Origin: Chloroflexota bacterium
GTDB taxonomy: Bacteria; Chloroflexota; Anaerolineae; Anaerolineales; Anaerolineaceae
DNA length: 64,000 nucleotides
Direction of reading: 5' to 3'
Assembly (NCBI GenBank): GCA_016887485.1
Contig: CP069395.1
Span: 62,001 to 126,000, forward strand
Shown here one piece after another: positions 25,332 to 33,418 of this stretch; positions within the stretch are counted from its first letter, which is position 1, and the number at the start of each line of letters is the position of its first letter. Made by a program: the position numbers and the translations under genes. Below the pieces are notes generated by a model. That model was not told the DNA's origin, searched no databases, and saw only the letters and a program-made list of their open reading frames with translations.

Positions 25332-28073
25332 ATGTTAATATTTAATATGTCGTCTATTTTGGTGAAAACGAAACTCTTTATTCCCTATCTCCGCACAAAA
25401 CTGGTGGAACGCACCCGGCTTTTAGAAAAACTCTCGCTGGGGCATAAAAACCATCACCGACTGCTCCTGGTGAATGCACCGGCTGGGTTTGGCAAAACCA
25501 CTCTGGTCCGCTCCTGGATTGAAATGATTCATTCTCCAACAGCCTGGTTCACCATCGAGTCCGCAGATTCCCACCCTCGGCAGTTTCTCAACTACCTCGT
25601 CACAGCTGTTTGCCATGCACTACCGGAGCTGGAAGAAAGCCTCCTGCCCGTCACCACAGCCAGTCCACCTCTCCCCATTGATTACATTCAGACCCTATTG
25701 GTCAATAAAATCGCCGACACCCGGCAGCCTCTGATCATCGTGCTAGATGATTATCACAATGTCGATTCTCCCGAAATTGACACCGTTCTGGCTTTCCTGC
25801 TCGATCACCTTCCCACAACGACTACTTTAGTGGTGGTTACCCGGACCGAACCTAAATTCTCCCAGGCTCGTCAGCGCGCTCGTGGGCAGATGACCGAGAT
25901 CACGATTCGAGACTTGCGGTTCACCTCCGCTGAGACGGAGAACTTCTTCGATATCAACTTTGGCCTGCACCTCGACAGCGAAGTCCTCAGCTATTTGAAA
26001 CGGATCACCGAGGGCTGGGTGGCTGGGCTGCAGTTACTTGCTATGAACCTGCATGCGGACACCGCCCTGAAGGATATCCTCCACAGCCTCAAGCAGAATC
26101 GGGTCTACACCCTGGATTATCTGACCTGGGAAGTGCTGGAAGGACAGCCGGAAGAGATCCAATCCATCCTCTATTGTGCTTCGGCACTCGAAAAGATCAA
26201 TCCTGAATTGGCTGCTGCCATGCTGTTGATTGATAAAACCTCGGCCCGCCAATCACTTGCAATCATTCAAAAACAAAATTTATTCCTCTTCCCCTTGGAT
26301 TCCCAGTCTTTGTGGTATCAAATCCATCCTTTGTTCCGCGAAGTTCTCCAAAAGAAAGCTGAAGGATTCCTGCCAGGCCAAAAACGCATCCTCCACGGCC
26401 GGGCCAGCATGTGGTTTGAGAACAATGGCATGATAAAGGAAGCCATCCAACATGCCCTCACTGCAGGGGATCAACGTCGGGCCATCACTTTGCTCGAATC
26501 GCATGCCGAATCCCTGCTGCTTTCGGGGAAATATGACGCCTTCCTGCAATTCATTGCCGCCCTGGACGCTGACTATGGCAGACAAGCGCCCATTTTGATG
26601 GTTTACCGGGTTGTGGCAATGCTCTTCAGTGAATATTCCCAGCAATCCATTTTGGACGCGCTCAAACAAGCTGAAGACCAGATATCCAGGGGCAAACTAA
26701 CAGGCGAGATTGGCGCGATCAAAGCCGTCATTCAAGGCTATACCGCGGACCCGCTGGAAGGGATCGCCCTTTCAAAAAAGGCCCTCGAAAAGATCAGCAG
26801 TAAACACACCTTTTTCCGCAACCTCGTCGAACGCAACCTGGGTGTGGCCTATCTCCTACGGAATGACCTGGTGAATGCCATCCCCTGGTTCGAGCAATTG
26901 CTGCTCTCCAGCTACGAGTTGGGAGATTGGGGCGGCGTTTTGGCAGCCTACAACTACCTAACCTTCATCCGGAAGGTGCAGGGTCGGTTGAAAGAAGCCG
27001 GAGTGATTTACCAAAAAGCGCTGGCATTCATCGAAGAGAACAACCTTGAACTGATGCCCCATGCCATCAAGATCATTGCGGGCTACGGTCAGCTGTTGCT
27101 GAGCTGGCATCAAATGGAGAGAGCCAAGTCATTCTTCAAGCGCGCCATCCAGATGGGTAAGAAAACAGATATTTATTATGCCCACAGCGCCTATCACGGC
27201 CTGAGCGAAGTCTATATTCTTGAAAATGACACCCGCAGCGCCTTGAAGAACATTCAGGAACTGCGTTATCTGACCCAGGGCAAACTGGGACTATATCAAG
27301 ACATGCATGACCAGATGACCTTGGCGATGGAAGCCCGAATCCACCTGGAGGAAAGGCGGATCGAAAGAGCGAATATCTGGTTGATCTCCAGTGGGATCGA
27401 TAAACTCGCCCCCGATCAGCTCCTGACTCGTTTTGGCTTTGAACTGGGTCTGATCCTGCCAGTTGCGGCGCGGATCTACCTGGTTAAAAACCAACCGGAA
27501 CGGGCGGCCGAAATTCTTGAAGGGATCATCCCCTATTTCATCCAGCAGAACGCTAATGCCTACCTGACCAGCGCTTTCTGCTCCCTGGCGATTGTCCACC
27601 AGTACCTGGGATGTCACGAAAAAGCCGTTCGAGCACTAACTAAGGCAATTGAACTGGCGGAATCTGAAGAGAATTTTGGGGATTTCATGATCGTAGGCGG
27701 CAAATTGATCCCTTTGCTCTATGAAACTCTCTCAGCGGGGATCGCGCCGGAATTCACCAGTCAACTGCTGGCCTACCTGGCCGCTCTAAACCCCAGCCAG
27801 AAAAATCCGGTCAATGATCTGGGCAATATTGATACCCTCAGCCATCGGGAGATGGATGTTCTGAAATTGATATCGGAAGGGCTGACAAATCAGGAAATTG
27901 CTCAAAAGTTGTATTTGTCCACCAATACGATTAAATCGCACAGTATCAAGATCTACCGCAAACTCAACGTGAATAACCGCAGCCAGGCTGTCTCAAAAGC
28001 CCGGCTTCTGGGCATCCTGCCCACTCAACAGCCACCAAACTTCTCACAGGAATTCGGCCACAACATGTCTTAA
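25332..28073 (+). CDS. MalT-type LuxR-family STAND ATPase regulator
   Basis: This 913-residue protein has MalT architecture. The N-terminal STAND NTPase has a P-loop APAGFGKTTL near residue 51 and Walker B PLIIVLDDYHNVD near 136. A long helical TPR-like sensor region covers ~350-830. A C-terminal LuxR HTH (LSHREMDVLKLISEGLTNQE, then TIKSHSIKIYRKL) ends near 900. Such proteins bind an inducer in the TPR region, oligomerise with ATP and activate transcription. The start at 25332 or the internal ATG at 25347 are both possible, as neither has a strong SD. The inducer and targets are unknown. A terminator follows at 28102-28140. Confidence 0.92.
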   Translation: MLIFNMSSILVKTKLFIPYLRTKLVERTRLLEKLSLGHKNHHRLLLVNAPAGFGKTTLVRSWIEMIHSPTAWFTIESADSHPRQFLNYLVTAVCHALPELEESLLPVTTASPPLPIDYIQTLLVNKIADTRQPLIIVLDDYHNVDSPEIDTVLAFLLDHLPTTTTLVVVTRTEPKFSQARQRARGQMTEITIRDLRFTSAETENFFDINFGLHLDSEVLSYLKRITEGWVAGLQLLAMNLHADTALKDILHSLKQNRVYTLDYLTWEVLEGQPEEIQSILYCASALEKINPELAAAMLLIDKTSARQSLAIIQKQNLFLFPLDSQSLWYQIHPLFREVLQKKAEGFLPGQKRILHGRASMWFENNGMIKEAIQHALTAGDQRRAITLLESHAESLLLSGKYDAFLQFIAALDADYGRQAPILMVYRVVAMLFSEYSQQSILDALKQAEDQISRGKLTGEIGAIKAVIQGYTADPLEGIALSKKALEKISSKHTFFRNLVERNLGVAYLLRNDLVNAIPWFEQLLLSSYELGDWGGVLAAYNYLTFIRKVQGRLKEAGVIYQKALAFIEENNLELMPHAIKIIAGYGQLLLSWHQMERAKSFFKRAIQMGKKTDIYYAHSAYHGLSEVYILENDTRSALKNIQELRYLTQGKLGLYQDMHDQMTLAMEARIHLEERRIERANIWLISSGIDKLAPDQLLTRFGFELGLILPVAARIYLVKNQPERAAEILEGIIPYFIQQNANAYLTSAFCSLAIVHQYLGCHEKAVRALTKAIELAESEENFGDFMIVGGKLIPLLYETLSAGIAPEFTSQLLAYLAALNPSQKNPVNDLGNIDTLSHREMDVLKLISEGLTNQEIAQKLYLSTNTIKSHSIKIYRKLNVNNRSQAVSKARLLGILPTQQPPNFSQEFGHNMS

Positions 28074-28101
28074 TCGGCTTCATTTCTACCTCCTTCATAC
28101 G

Positions 28102-28140
28102 AATGACCTCCGGCCTGTCCACCCGGAGGTCATTCATTAT
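28102..28140 (+). terminator. Intrinsic terminator after the MalT-like gene
   Basis: A perfect 12-bp stem (AATGACCTCCGG at 28102-28113, CCGGAGGTCATT at 28123-28134) with a 9-nt loop is followed by a T-rich tail. Confidence 0.85.
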
Positions 28141-28166
28141 TCCTTTATATTAAATTTTGAGTTATT

Positions 28167-28385
28167 TCAGGCTTGTTTGCTGAAGACTAAGTTGCTGGCT
28201 GAAAATTGGAAGATCACCCCAAAGAATTGGGCGATATTGAGCGTCAAACCCTTACTTGGATTTAACTTGCCATTCTCAATTGAATTGATGATCAGTCAGG
28301 TCACCCCCACCGCGTTAGCAACTGCCTGTTAAGAGATCTGGTCACGGTCGAAACGTAATTATCGCAGTCAATTTTCGAGTTTCAC
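28167..28385 (-). pseudogene. Decayed Xre-family HTH regulator
   Basis: Reading the minus strand from a GTG at 28385 (AAGGA upstream) to a TGA at 28167 gives 73 codons in one frame without indels, but with four internal stops at codons 6, 9, 19 and 30. Between them the protein is plainly a short Xre regulator of the YozG type: VKLEN, LRFDRDQIS, QAVANAVGVT, INSIENGKLNPS and LTLNIAQFFGV. At least three stops (TGA, TAA, TGA) fall where the family has Arg or Gln and are each explained by one C-to-T change from CGA or CAA. The ribosome site and frame are intact, so inactivation looks recent and substitution-driven. Confidence 0.8.
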
Positions 28386-28497
28386 AGCTTTCCTTCACAC
28401 AATAATATATTCAATGCTATACAAATAGGTTTGTATACAGCTTGTCAAAACCGACAATATTTTCGTTAGGTGGATTATGAAATTAATCAGGGAGAAA

Positions 28498-29349
28498 TTA
28501 AAGAGAGCGGTCCACATTCACCAGACCTGTGCTTTTTGCCATCTCAATCAAGTGGTCCATAACGACATCCGTAGGTGACTCCCAGCTTGAGGCAATGCCG
28601 TGGGTTCCATGCGGCCGGAAACGCAGCAGGCGGAGATGGATCTCAGGATTCAGTGAGGCCAAAAACCCGGCAATTTCAATTATTTGCGCCTCATCATCCG
28701 TGTAGCCGGGGGCAACCACCGTGCGGACCATGTGGAACTTTCCCGCTTCGGCCACCATCTTGATCGTCTCAAGCGTGCGGGCATTATCCTGACCGGTCAG
28801 CGCGAGGTGAACTTCAGGGTCAAAGGCTTTCAAGTCCACCATCACATAATCCAAGTATGGCAGCAAGGTCTCAATCACTTCAGGCCCCACCCCACCATTG
28901 GTCTCAATACAGGTGGTCAGATCGGACTGGGATTTAATCAGTCTCAGCAGTTCAGCGAGATATTCCGGCTGGCACCCGGGTTCACCACCCGTGACAGTGA
29001 CACCGGAAATGAAGGGAACAAAGGCTTGAAGCGCTTTCCAGGTAGCTTGCGGTGTTTGGTTAAGAACTTTGGGGGAACTGCTGTTAGGGCAAATATCAAT
29101 ACAGGTGTCGCACTGCACACATTTCACTGCATCCCAAAGGACTTCGCCATCATCAAGCCTCAAAGCCCCGACCGGGCAGCTTTCCACACAGGTTCCACAG
29201 GCGTTGCAATAATTAATCGTATACGGATTATGGCAATAGAGACAGTTGAACTGGCAACCCTGTAAAAAGACGACACTCCGGTTTCCCGGACCGTCCACGA
29301 AACTCTGGGGGAGGATGTTATTGATCCGTCCCATCACCCTTTTCGTCAT
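28498..29349 (-). CDS. yjjW: YjjW-family glycyl-radical enzyme activase (radical SAM)
   Basis: This 283-residue protein has the radical-SAM cluster motif C32-C36-C39 (GCQFNCLYCH). Two ferredoxin-type [4Fe-4S] motifs are inserted after it (C48-C51-C54-C58 and C77-C80-C83-C87), the usual layout of glycyl-radical activases other than PFL and NrdG activases. SAM-binding features such as VTVTGGEPGCQ follow. It abstracts hydrogen from a glycine in its partner enzyme under anoxia. Its start overlaps the stop of the YjjI-like gene by one base, so the pair is coupled and the partner is evident. Confidence 0.9.
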   Translation of the reverse strand: MTKRVMGRINNILPQSFVDGPGNRSVVFLQGCQFNCLYCHNPYTINYCNACGTCVESCPVGALRLDDGEVLWDAVKCVQCDTCIDICPNSSSPKVLNQTPQATWKALQAFVPFISGVTVTGGEPGCQPEYLAELLRLIKSQSDLTTCIETNGGVGPEVIETLLPYLDYVMVDLKAFDPEVHLALTGQDNARTLETIKMVAEAGKFHMVRTVVAPGYTDDEAQIIEIAGFLASLNPEIHLRLLRFRPHGTHGIASSWESPTDVVMDHLIEMAKSTGLVNVDRSL

Positions 29350-30926
29350 CAGACCTGCCGCTCCCGGCGATGGAGAGTATTAGGCTGAGAATTGAAGAAT
29401 TCCCGGGCAATTTCCGCAGTGCCATAACGGAGCAGCTGCTCCTCCTGGCGGTGTTCCAGGTCAGCGCGCCGGACAAGATAGCCCGACACCCGGACAAACT
29501 CAGAATCGTTTGAACCAATTGAGATATCCCGCAGCCCGAGTTTCATCGCGCCGTTGATAATATCCAATACCGCCTCAGGATTTTGCCGGGCAGTCTGGTC
29601 AAATTCAAAAATATCACTCACGCCACCTTCCACCAAGGATTGCACAGGCGCGGTCGCCTGCAAATGCGTGTAGATCTCCGGTTCTGTACCGGCAGGGATT
29701 CGGCAGCCAGGGGTCGTTTCATCATCCTCGGAAATGCCGACCTGAGCGTGAAAAACCACCCGTTCACCGGTGCCGCGGCAATAAGGGGAAGGATGTTTAC
29801 CTAATTCTTGTTTAAGCCGGGAAATGATCTGCACAGCTACGGCATTCGCCTCGGCGTCGTGCCCATACTTGGCTTCGGGTTTCCCGCTCCGGGACATCAT
29901 TTCGTTGACCATTTCATTCAACCCAAGCACACCGGCATAAGCTGAGAATTTTTCTGGATCCAGCAGACCTTCCTGTACAAAAATGTTGCTCTCAAACCAG
30001 CCTATTTCTTCCACAATATGCTTGATGCGGCTGTTCATCACTTCCACCTGGAGCGCAGCCAGGCGGGGAATTTCGACATCCAGCAGTTTTTCCAGATTAC
30101 CGGAAAAATGCCGTACTGCTTCCGCCAGGTTAAGCCGAACCAATGTGAAGATCCCACCCCGCAGCCACATGATGTTATAGCAGCTGGCAACGATGTAATC
30201 CGGTCCCCAGTCCGCCAGATGCAGGGGATGGTTGAGGAAATAGGGTTTGGAAAGCTGCAGAGCGTTGCGAACAGCTTTCAGGGCGAAATCCCGGGGGGTC
30301 ACTTCCGAGTCATATCGCAGGGTCAGGTTAGTGATCGTCCCGGCTTCATGATCGATATCCAACAACATCTCGCCTGTGCGGGTCGCTTCCGGGCCAATAT
30401 CGGCATGCACAAAAGCATCCGGATGGAGCCGGTCAATCAGAGTCCAGAAAGATTTCAGAACCGGGCGAGCCACATCTGTGGGCAAGTCTTGGACAAAAGG
30501 TTCCAATAGGGTATCCAGATTGCCAATATAAGGCGGGTCACCGGCAGTGGGCGAATAATTATAGAGCGTCAACAGGCTCGTCACCGCCTCATAAAGGTTG
30601 GTCGCGGGTTTGAGGTCAAAGAAATCAGAACCCTCATCGAGCAGCTTTTGAAAATCGGGGGCAACATAGCGGGGATGATAGGGCGCAGGCCCCTCTCCCA
30701 ACAGACAGATGATACCCTCGCCCAGTGCTTCCAGGGCTGCATCGGAGGCCTGCGGATAGGATAAAGTCTTATAGGCAGCATCCGTCATTGCCAACCGCTT
30801 TTGTTCTTCCAAAAGCATTGGATCAGCAACCACTGAGCGGACCTGATCCTTAAACGCTTTCAGGTCATCCGCTTGCATGCCGTTTTCAAGGTGTTCAAAG
30901 GGATACGCGATTTTCGTTTGGGTCAT
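29349..30926 (-). CDS. yjjI: YjjI-family glycyl-radical enzyme
   Basis: The ATG at 30926 follows AGAGG; an in-frame start at 30971 has no such site. The 525-residue protein matches the YjjI family, shorter than pyruvate formate-lyase. The radical glycine sits in RVSGYLVRRADLE ~44 residues from the C-terminus, and a conserved cysteine for the thiyl radical lies in IVASCYNIMW (~257). YjjI has no firmly established substrate. It requires anoxia and the adjoining YjjW activase. The gene is first in a two-gene operon. The presence of the pair supports an anaerobic lifestyle. Confidence 0.9.
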   Translation of the reverse strand: MTQTKIAYPFEHLENGMQADDLKAFKDQVRSVVADPMLLEEQKRLAMTDAAYKTLSYPQASDAALEALGEGIICLLGEGPAPYHPRYVAPDFQKLLDEGSDFFDLKPATNLYEAVTSLLTLYNYSPTAGDPPYIGNLDTLLEPFVQDLPTDVARPVLKSFWTLIDRLHPDAFVHADIGPEATRTGEMLLDIDHEAGTITNLTLRYDSEVTPRDFALKAVRNALQLSKPYFLNHPLHLADWGPDYIVASCYNIMWLRGGIFTLVRLNLAEAVRHFSGNLEKLLDVEIPRLAALQVEVMNSRIKHIVEEIGWFESNIFVQEGLLDPEKFSAYAGVLGLNEMVNEMMSRSGKPEAKYGHDAEANAVAVQIISRLKQELGKHPSPYCRGTGERVVFHAQVGISEDDETTPGCRIPAGTEPEIYTHLQATAPVQSLVEGGVSDIFEFDQTARQNPEAVLDIINGAMKLGLRDISIGSNDSEFVRVSGYLVRRADLEHRQEEQLLRYGTAEIAREFFNSQPNTLHRRERQV

Positions 30927-31044
30927 AACATCCTCTAAATCAACAAATAAGTACAAGTTATTATATCCCAAACCTTATCGGGATGCTGCCCCGCGACCTT
31001 TTCTCAGTTCCTGCGTATAACTTAGTAAGAAAGGAAATTAAAAA

Positions 31045-31248
31045 ATGAATCAACCAACCAGAAACCCACTAAGACGCTCCCGCCGCAACCGGGTCGTAGC
31101 CGGTGTGTGCGGTGGATTGGGCGAGTTCTTCGGAATTTCAGCCTTCTGGTTTCGCCTGCTGTTCTTCATCCTATTGATCCCCGGCGGGCTGCCAGGTCTG
31201 CTCCCCTATATCATCCTTTGGATCGTCGTCCCCAAAGCAAGTCGCTAG
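31045..31248 (+). CDS. pspC: PspC-domain membrane protein
   Basis: The 67-residue protein is almost entirely a PspC domain: a basic N-terminus (RRSRRNRVVAGVCGGLGEFF) followed by two hydrophobic segments, FWFRLLFFILLIPGG and LPYIILWIVVP. PspC proteins sit in the cytoplasmic membrane and are tied to envelope stress sensing in other bacteria. AAGGAAATT precedes the ATG. No other psp genes are near. A bidirectional terminator follows directly. Confidence 0.88.
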   Translation: MNQPTRNPLRRSRRNRVVAGVCGGLGEFFGISAFWFRLLFFILLIPGGLPGLLPYIILWIVVPKASR

Positions 31249-31252
31249 AAAC

Positions 31253-31291
31253 AAAAAACCCCCGGCCATGTGTGACCGGGGATTATTTTTA
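31253..31291. terminator. Bidirectional intrinsic terminator
   Basis: CCCCGG (31260-31265) and CCGGGG (31276-31281) form a stem flanked by an A-run and T-run, between the convergent pspC and exchanger genes. Confidence 0.75.
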
Positions 31292-31302
31292 TATTGTGGG
31301 GG

Positions 31303-32337
31303 TTAGTCTGCGGCGAAGAAGATCATCCTCAGCGCAATATAGACAAAGTACAGGGCGATCAGATAGAACGCGCTCCACTTGCCCAGCTTACCCTTATTGA
31401 ACCACAGGATCAGCCAGAGCACAGCACCGGTGATGGTTTCCCAGGGCAGGTCCCAAAGGACCAATGGACCAGGAACCCAATAGCGGCTGATCAGAGCACC
31501 ACCGCCGATGGCAACCAGGGGGTTGGTGATGTTGCTGCCCACCAGTGTGCCGAGGGAAATCCCTGCATCCCCATGCCGAACGCCAGAGATGGCAGTAATC
31601 AATTCCGGGAGGGCTGATGCCACACCCAGCGTGATGACACCAATTAATGAACCGCCAACGCCTGTTTTGGCAACCACAACCTCGGTCGCCTTAAGGGCGA
31701 TCATGGCGCTGCCAACAGTGAGAGCTAAGGCTGCTAAGGCAATTCCAGCATCCCGCAGAGCCTGCTTACCGTTTTCAGGAACCCCTTCCGGCTTTTCACC
31801 CTCTTCGGTGAAACCATGATCTTCTTCACGGTAGTGCTTGCGTTCATCTACATAAAGATAATACATATAGGCCAAAAAAGAGCCAAAAAGGATCACACCA
31901 TCTAGACGGGAATAGACGCCATCAACACCCAGGATAATACACAGCACCGTAGTGGCAATCATAGGGATCATGCTTTTCCAGAGGAAATAGCGTTTAAATT
32001 GCAGCCCGCCGGCCATCAAGATCACAACCGCCATGATCAGGGTCTGCTGGATCACATCCGATCCGATATTCGCTCCCAGAACCACGGCCGAACTCACCTG
32101 GAAATCCAAGGCACCGCTGAGGATACCGAAGGACGCCGTATAGTGAGCTGCGATTTCAGGAATACTCGTCGCCAAAGAGACGACGGTGACGCCCATGAAA
32201 GTTGTAGATAACCGGAAATACCCCGCCAGTCCGGTCAATTTCTTCACAGCAACATTGGATGACAACACCAAAACTGCAATCGAGGCCACCCCAAAAACAA
32301 TCAGGAGTGGAAAACTTTGGTCCAAATAATCTAGCAT
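31303..32337 (-). CDS. Sodium/calcium exchanger family (CaCA) membrane transporter
   Basis: The ATG at 32337 (GAGAGG upstream) gives 344 residues. Two alpha-repeats of the Ca2+/cation antiporter superfamily are visible: LATSIPEIAAHYTASFG with the following GANIGSD, and GVASALPELITAISG with GSNITNP. About ten hydrophobic segments are present, and a central charged loop (ERKHYREEDHGFTEEGEKPE) marks the cytoplasmic linker. The protein exchanges Na+ or H+ for Ca2+ or a related cation across the membrane; the ion is not certain. The gene has a ~210-nt 5' leader with a stable stem, a terminator and a consensus promoter, so premature termination may control it. Confidence 0.9.
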   Translation of the reverse strand: MLDYLDQSFPLLIVFGVASIAVLVLSSNVAVKKLTGLAGYFRLSTTFMGVTVVSLATSIPEIAAHYTASFGILSGALDFQVSSAVVLGANIGSDVIQQTLIMAVVILMAGGLQFKRYFLWKSMIPMIATTVLCIILGVDGVYSRLDGVILFGSFLAYMYYLYVDERKHYREEDHGFTEEGEKPEGVPENGKQALRDAGIALAALALTVGSAMIALKATEVVVAKTGVGGSLIGVITLGVASALPELITAISGVRHGDAGISLGTLVGSNITNPLVAIGGGALISRYWVPGPLVLWDLPWETITGAVLWLILWFNKGKLGKWSAFYLIALYFVYIALRMIFFAAD

Positions 32338-32375
32338 AATAGCAGGAACCTCTCTAAACAACATATTCTTCGCAC

Positions 32376-32409
32376 AAAAAACCAGGGTCACAGAACTGCG
32401 ATCCTGGTT
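32376..32409 (-). terminator. Intrinsic terminator inside the exchanger 5' leader
   Basis: On the minus strand AACCAGG (32409-32403) pairs with CCTGGTT (32386-32380), extended inward by further pairs around a tiny loop and followed by six T residues. It lies between the promoter and the start codon at 32337, where it would stop the gene's own transcript unless read through. Confidence 0.75.
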
Positions 32410-32425
32410 ATTGCAAAGTTGAAAC

Positions 32426-32503
32426 TCAAGGAAGTTCTGGGCGCGTTTTTAGATCTGAAGGCACCCTTCAGGGTCGTCTTGAATCGGCGCTTGGAACTCT
32501 TGA
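32426..32503 (-). ncRNA. Structured 5' leader of the exchanger gene, candidate riboswitch
   Basis: Read on the minus strand, a nested long-range stem can be drawn: TCAAG with CTTGA, GTTC with GAAC, and GCGC with GCGC, separated by small internal loops (A/TTC and CAA/CCA). Inside is a 7-bp hairpin, CTGAAGG-GTG-CCTTCAG. The terminator at 32376-32409 follows about 17 nt later. Aptamer-like fold plus terminator plus transporter gene is the pattern of a cation riboswitch. I do not recognise the conserved loops of yybP-ykoY in it. No compensatory evidence is available from one sequence, so this is a candidate only. Confidence 0.5.
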
Positions 32504-32555
32504 TACTTATCCATCAATATAAACTTCTTTTTATAAAAAATAATCAAACAGAAGG

Positions 32556-32584
32556 ATTATACAACCCGAAATATCGACTGTCAA
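32556..32584 (-). promoter_or_regulatory. Consensus sigma-70 promoter of the exchanger leader
   Basis: On the minus strand a perfect TTGACA (32584-32579) and a perfect TATAAT (32561-32556) are separated by exactly 17 bp. The expected start of transcription is near 32549, ~210 nt before the start codon. The rest of 32585-32719 shows nothing further. Confidence 0.85.
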
Positions 32585-32719
32585 TCTTAGAATTGATAGA
32601 ACGGGCTAATATTTAATTAGGCTCAAACCCTTTATAATGTTTGCTTACTTATCCGAATTATATCCTTCTCTATGTTAATATTAACATTAATCTGAATATT
32701 TATCAGGAATTTATTGTAG

Positions 32720-33256
32720 ATGCAGAATATTATCAAACGCTTTGGCAACTCAAGAGTGGTTCTCATGCTCTTGGTCCTGGTCCTGTTTAATGTAGCTTTG
32801 TTCTCCATCCCGGCCCTGGCAGGCAGCCGGCCCCGGATATTGGCATTGGCACCCAATTACTCCGTGCCGGACATGAAAGGCATCTATACGCCGGATTATG
32901 TCTATGACTTCCTGACAGCCATCGGGCCAGCAGGCCGCCAAGCTTATCAGATGATGCACTTTACCACAGACCTGGCCTTCCCCTTCCTTTATGGATTATT
33001 ACTATTCGCAGGGCTCAGTCTGTTGGTAACACAAAATTCTGGGGAAAGCCGCCCTTTCCCGTTGATCGCCTTCCTGCCGTTTGTGAGTGATCTGGCAGAG
33101 AACTTCATTATGGTAGCGATCACGGCGAGTTATCCGAAATTCAAACCTGGGCTGATCTGGCTGGCGCAGGGTTTCACATTGCTTAAGTTCGGTGGAATCA
33201 CTTTCTGTGTGGTAGTGATAGTCTTTTTATCCATCAAACACAGAAAAACTGGATAA
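32720..33256 (+). CDS. Four-helix membrane protein of unknown function
   Basis: The 178-residue protein has hydrophobic segments near 14-33, 85-105, 115-130 and 145-172, with a ~50-residue extracytoplasmic region between the first two. I recognise no family signature. AGGAA lies ~10 nt before the ATG. It is divergent from the exchanger and upstream of another membrane protein on the same strand, with a 160-bp gap between the two. Confidence 0.6.
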   Translation: MQNIIKRFGNSRVVLMLLVLVLFNVALFSIPALAGSRPRILALAPNYSVPDMKGIYTPDYVYDFLTAIGPAGRQAYQMMHFTTDLAFPFLYGLLLFAGLSLLVTQNSGESRPFPLIAFLPFVSDLAENFIMVAITASYPKFKPGLIWLAQGFTLLKFGGITFCVVVIVFLSIKHRKTG

Positions 33257-33418
33257 TTGAATTAATTCATCAACGTATCATCAAGATAAAAGTAAGCTCT
33301 AACTATTGATTAATGAACAGTAAACACTAAAGCTTTATAATCAACAAATCGAATTCAAAATAATTATCATTATTTGAAAGTGACTGGAAAATTACAAGAA
33401 GGGAGAACTTGAGTATTT

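Noticed and set aside
28167-28385. The four-stop frame as a recoded or read-through gene
   Set aside because: Three different sites use TGA and TAA, no recoding signal is seen, and neighbouring genes use normal stops. Decay is simpler.
32426-32503. Direct assignment of the exchanger leader to the yybP-ykoY manganese riboswitch
   Set aside because: I could not find the conserved internal-loop sequences of that class. Only the gene context fits, so it is left as an unnamed candidate.
32419-32616. A 65-codon plus-strand ORF opposite the exchanger leader
   Set aside because: No SD. It lies over the promoter and folded leader of the minus-strand gene and has no recognisable protein features.
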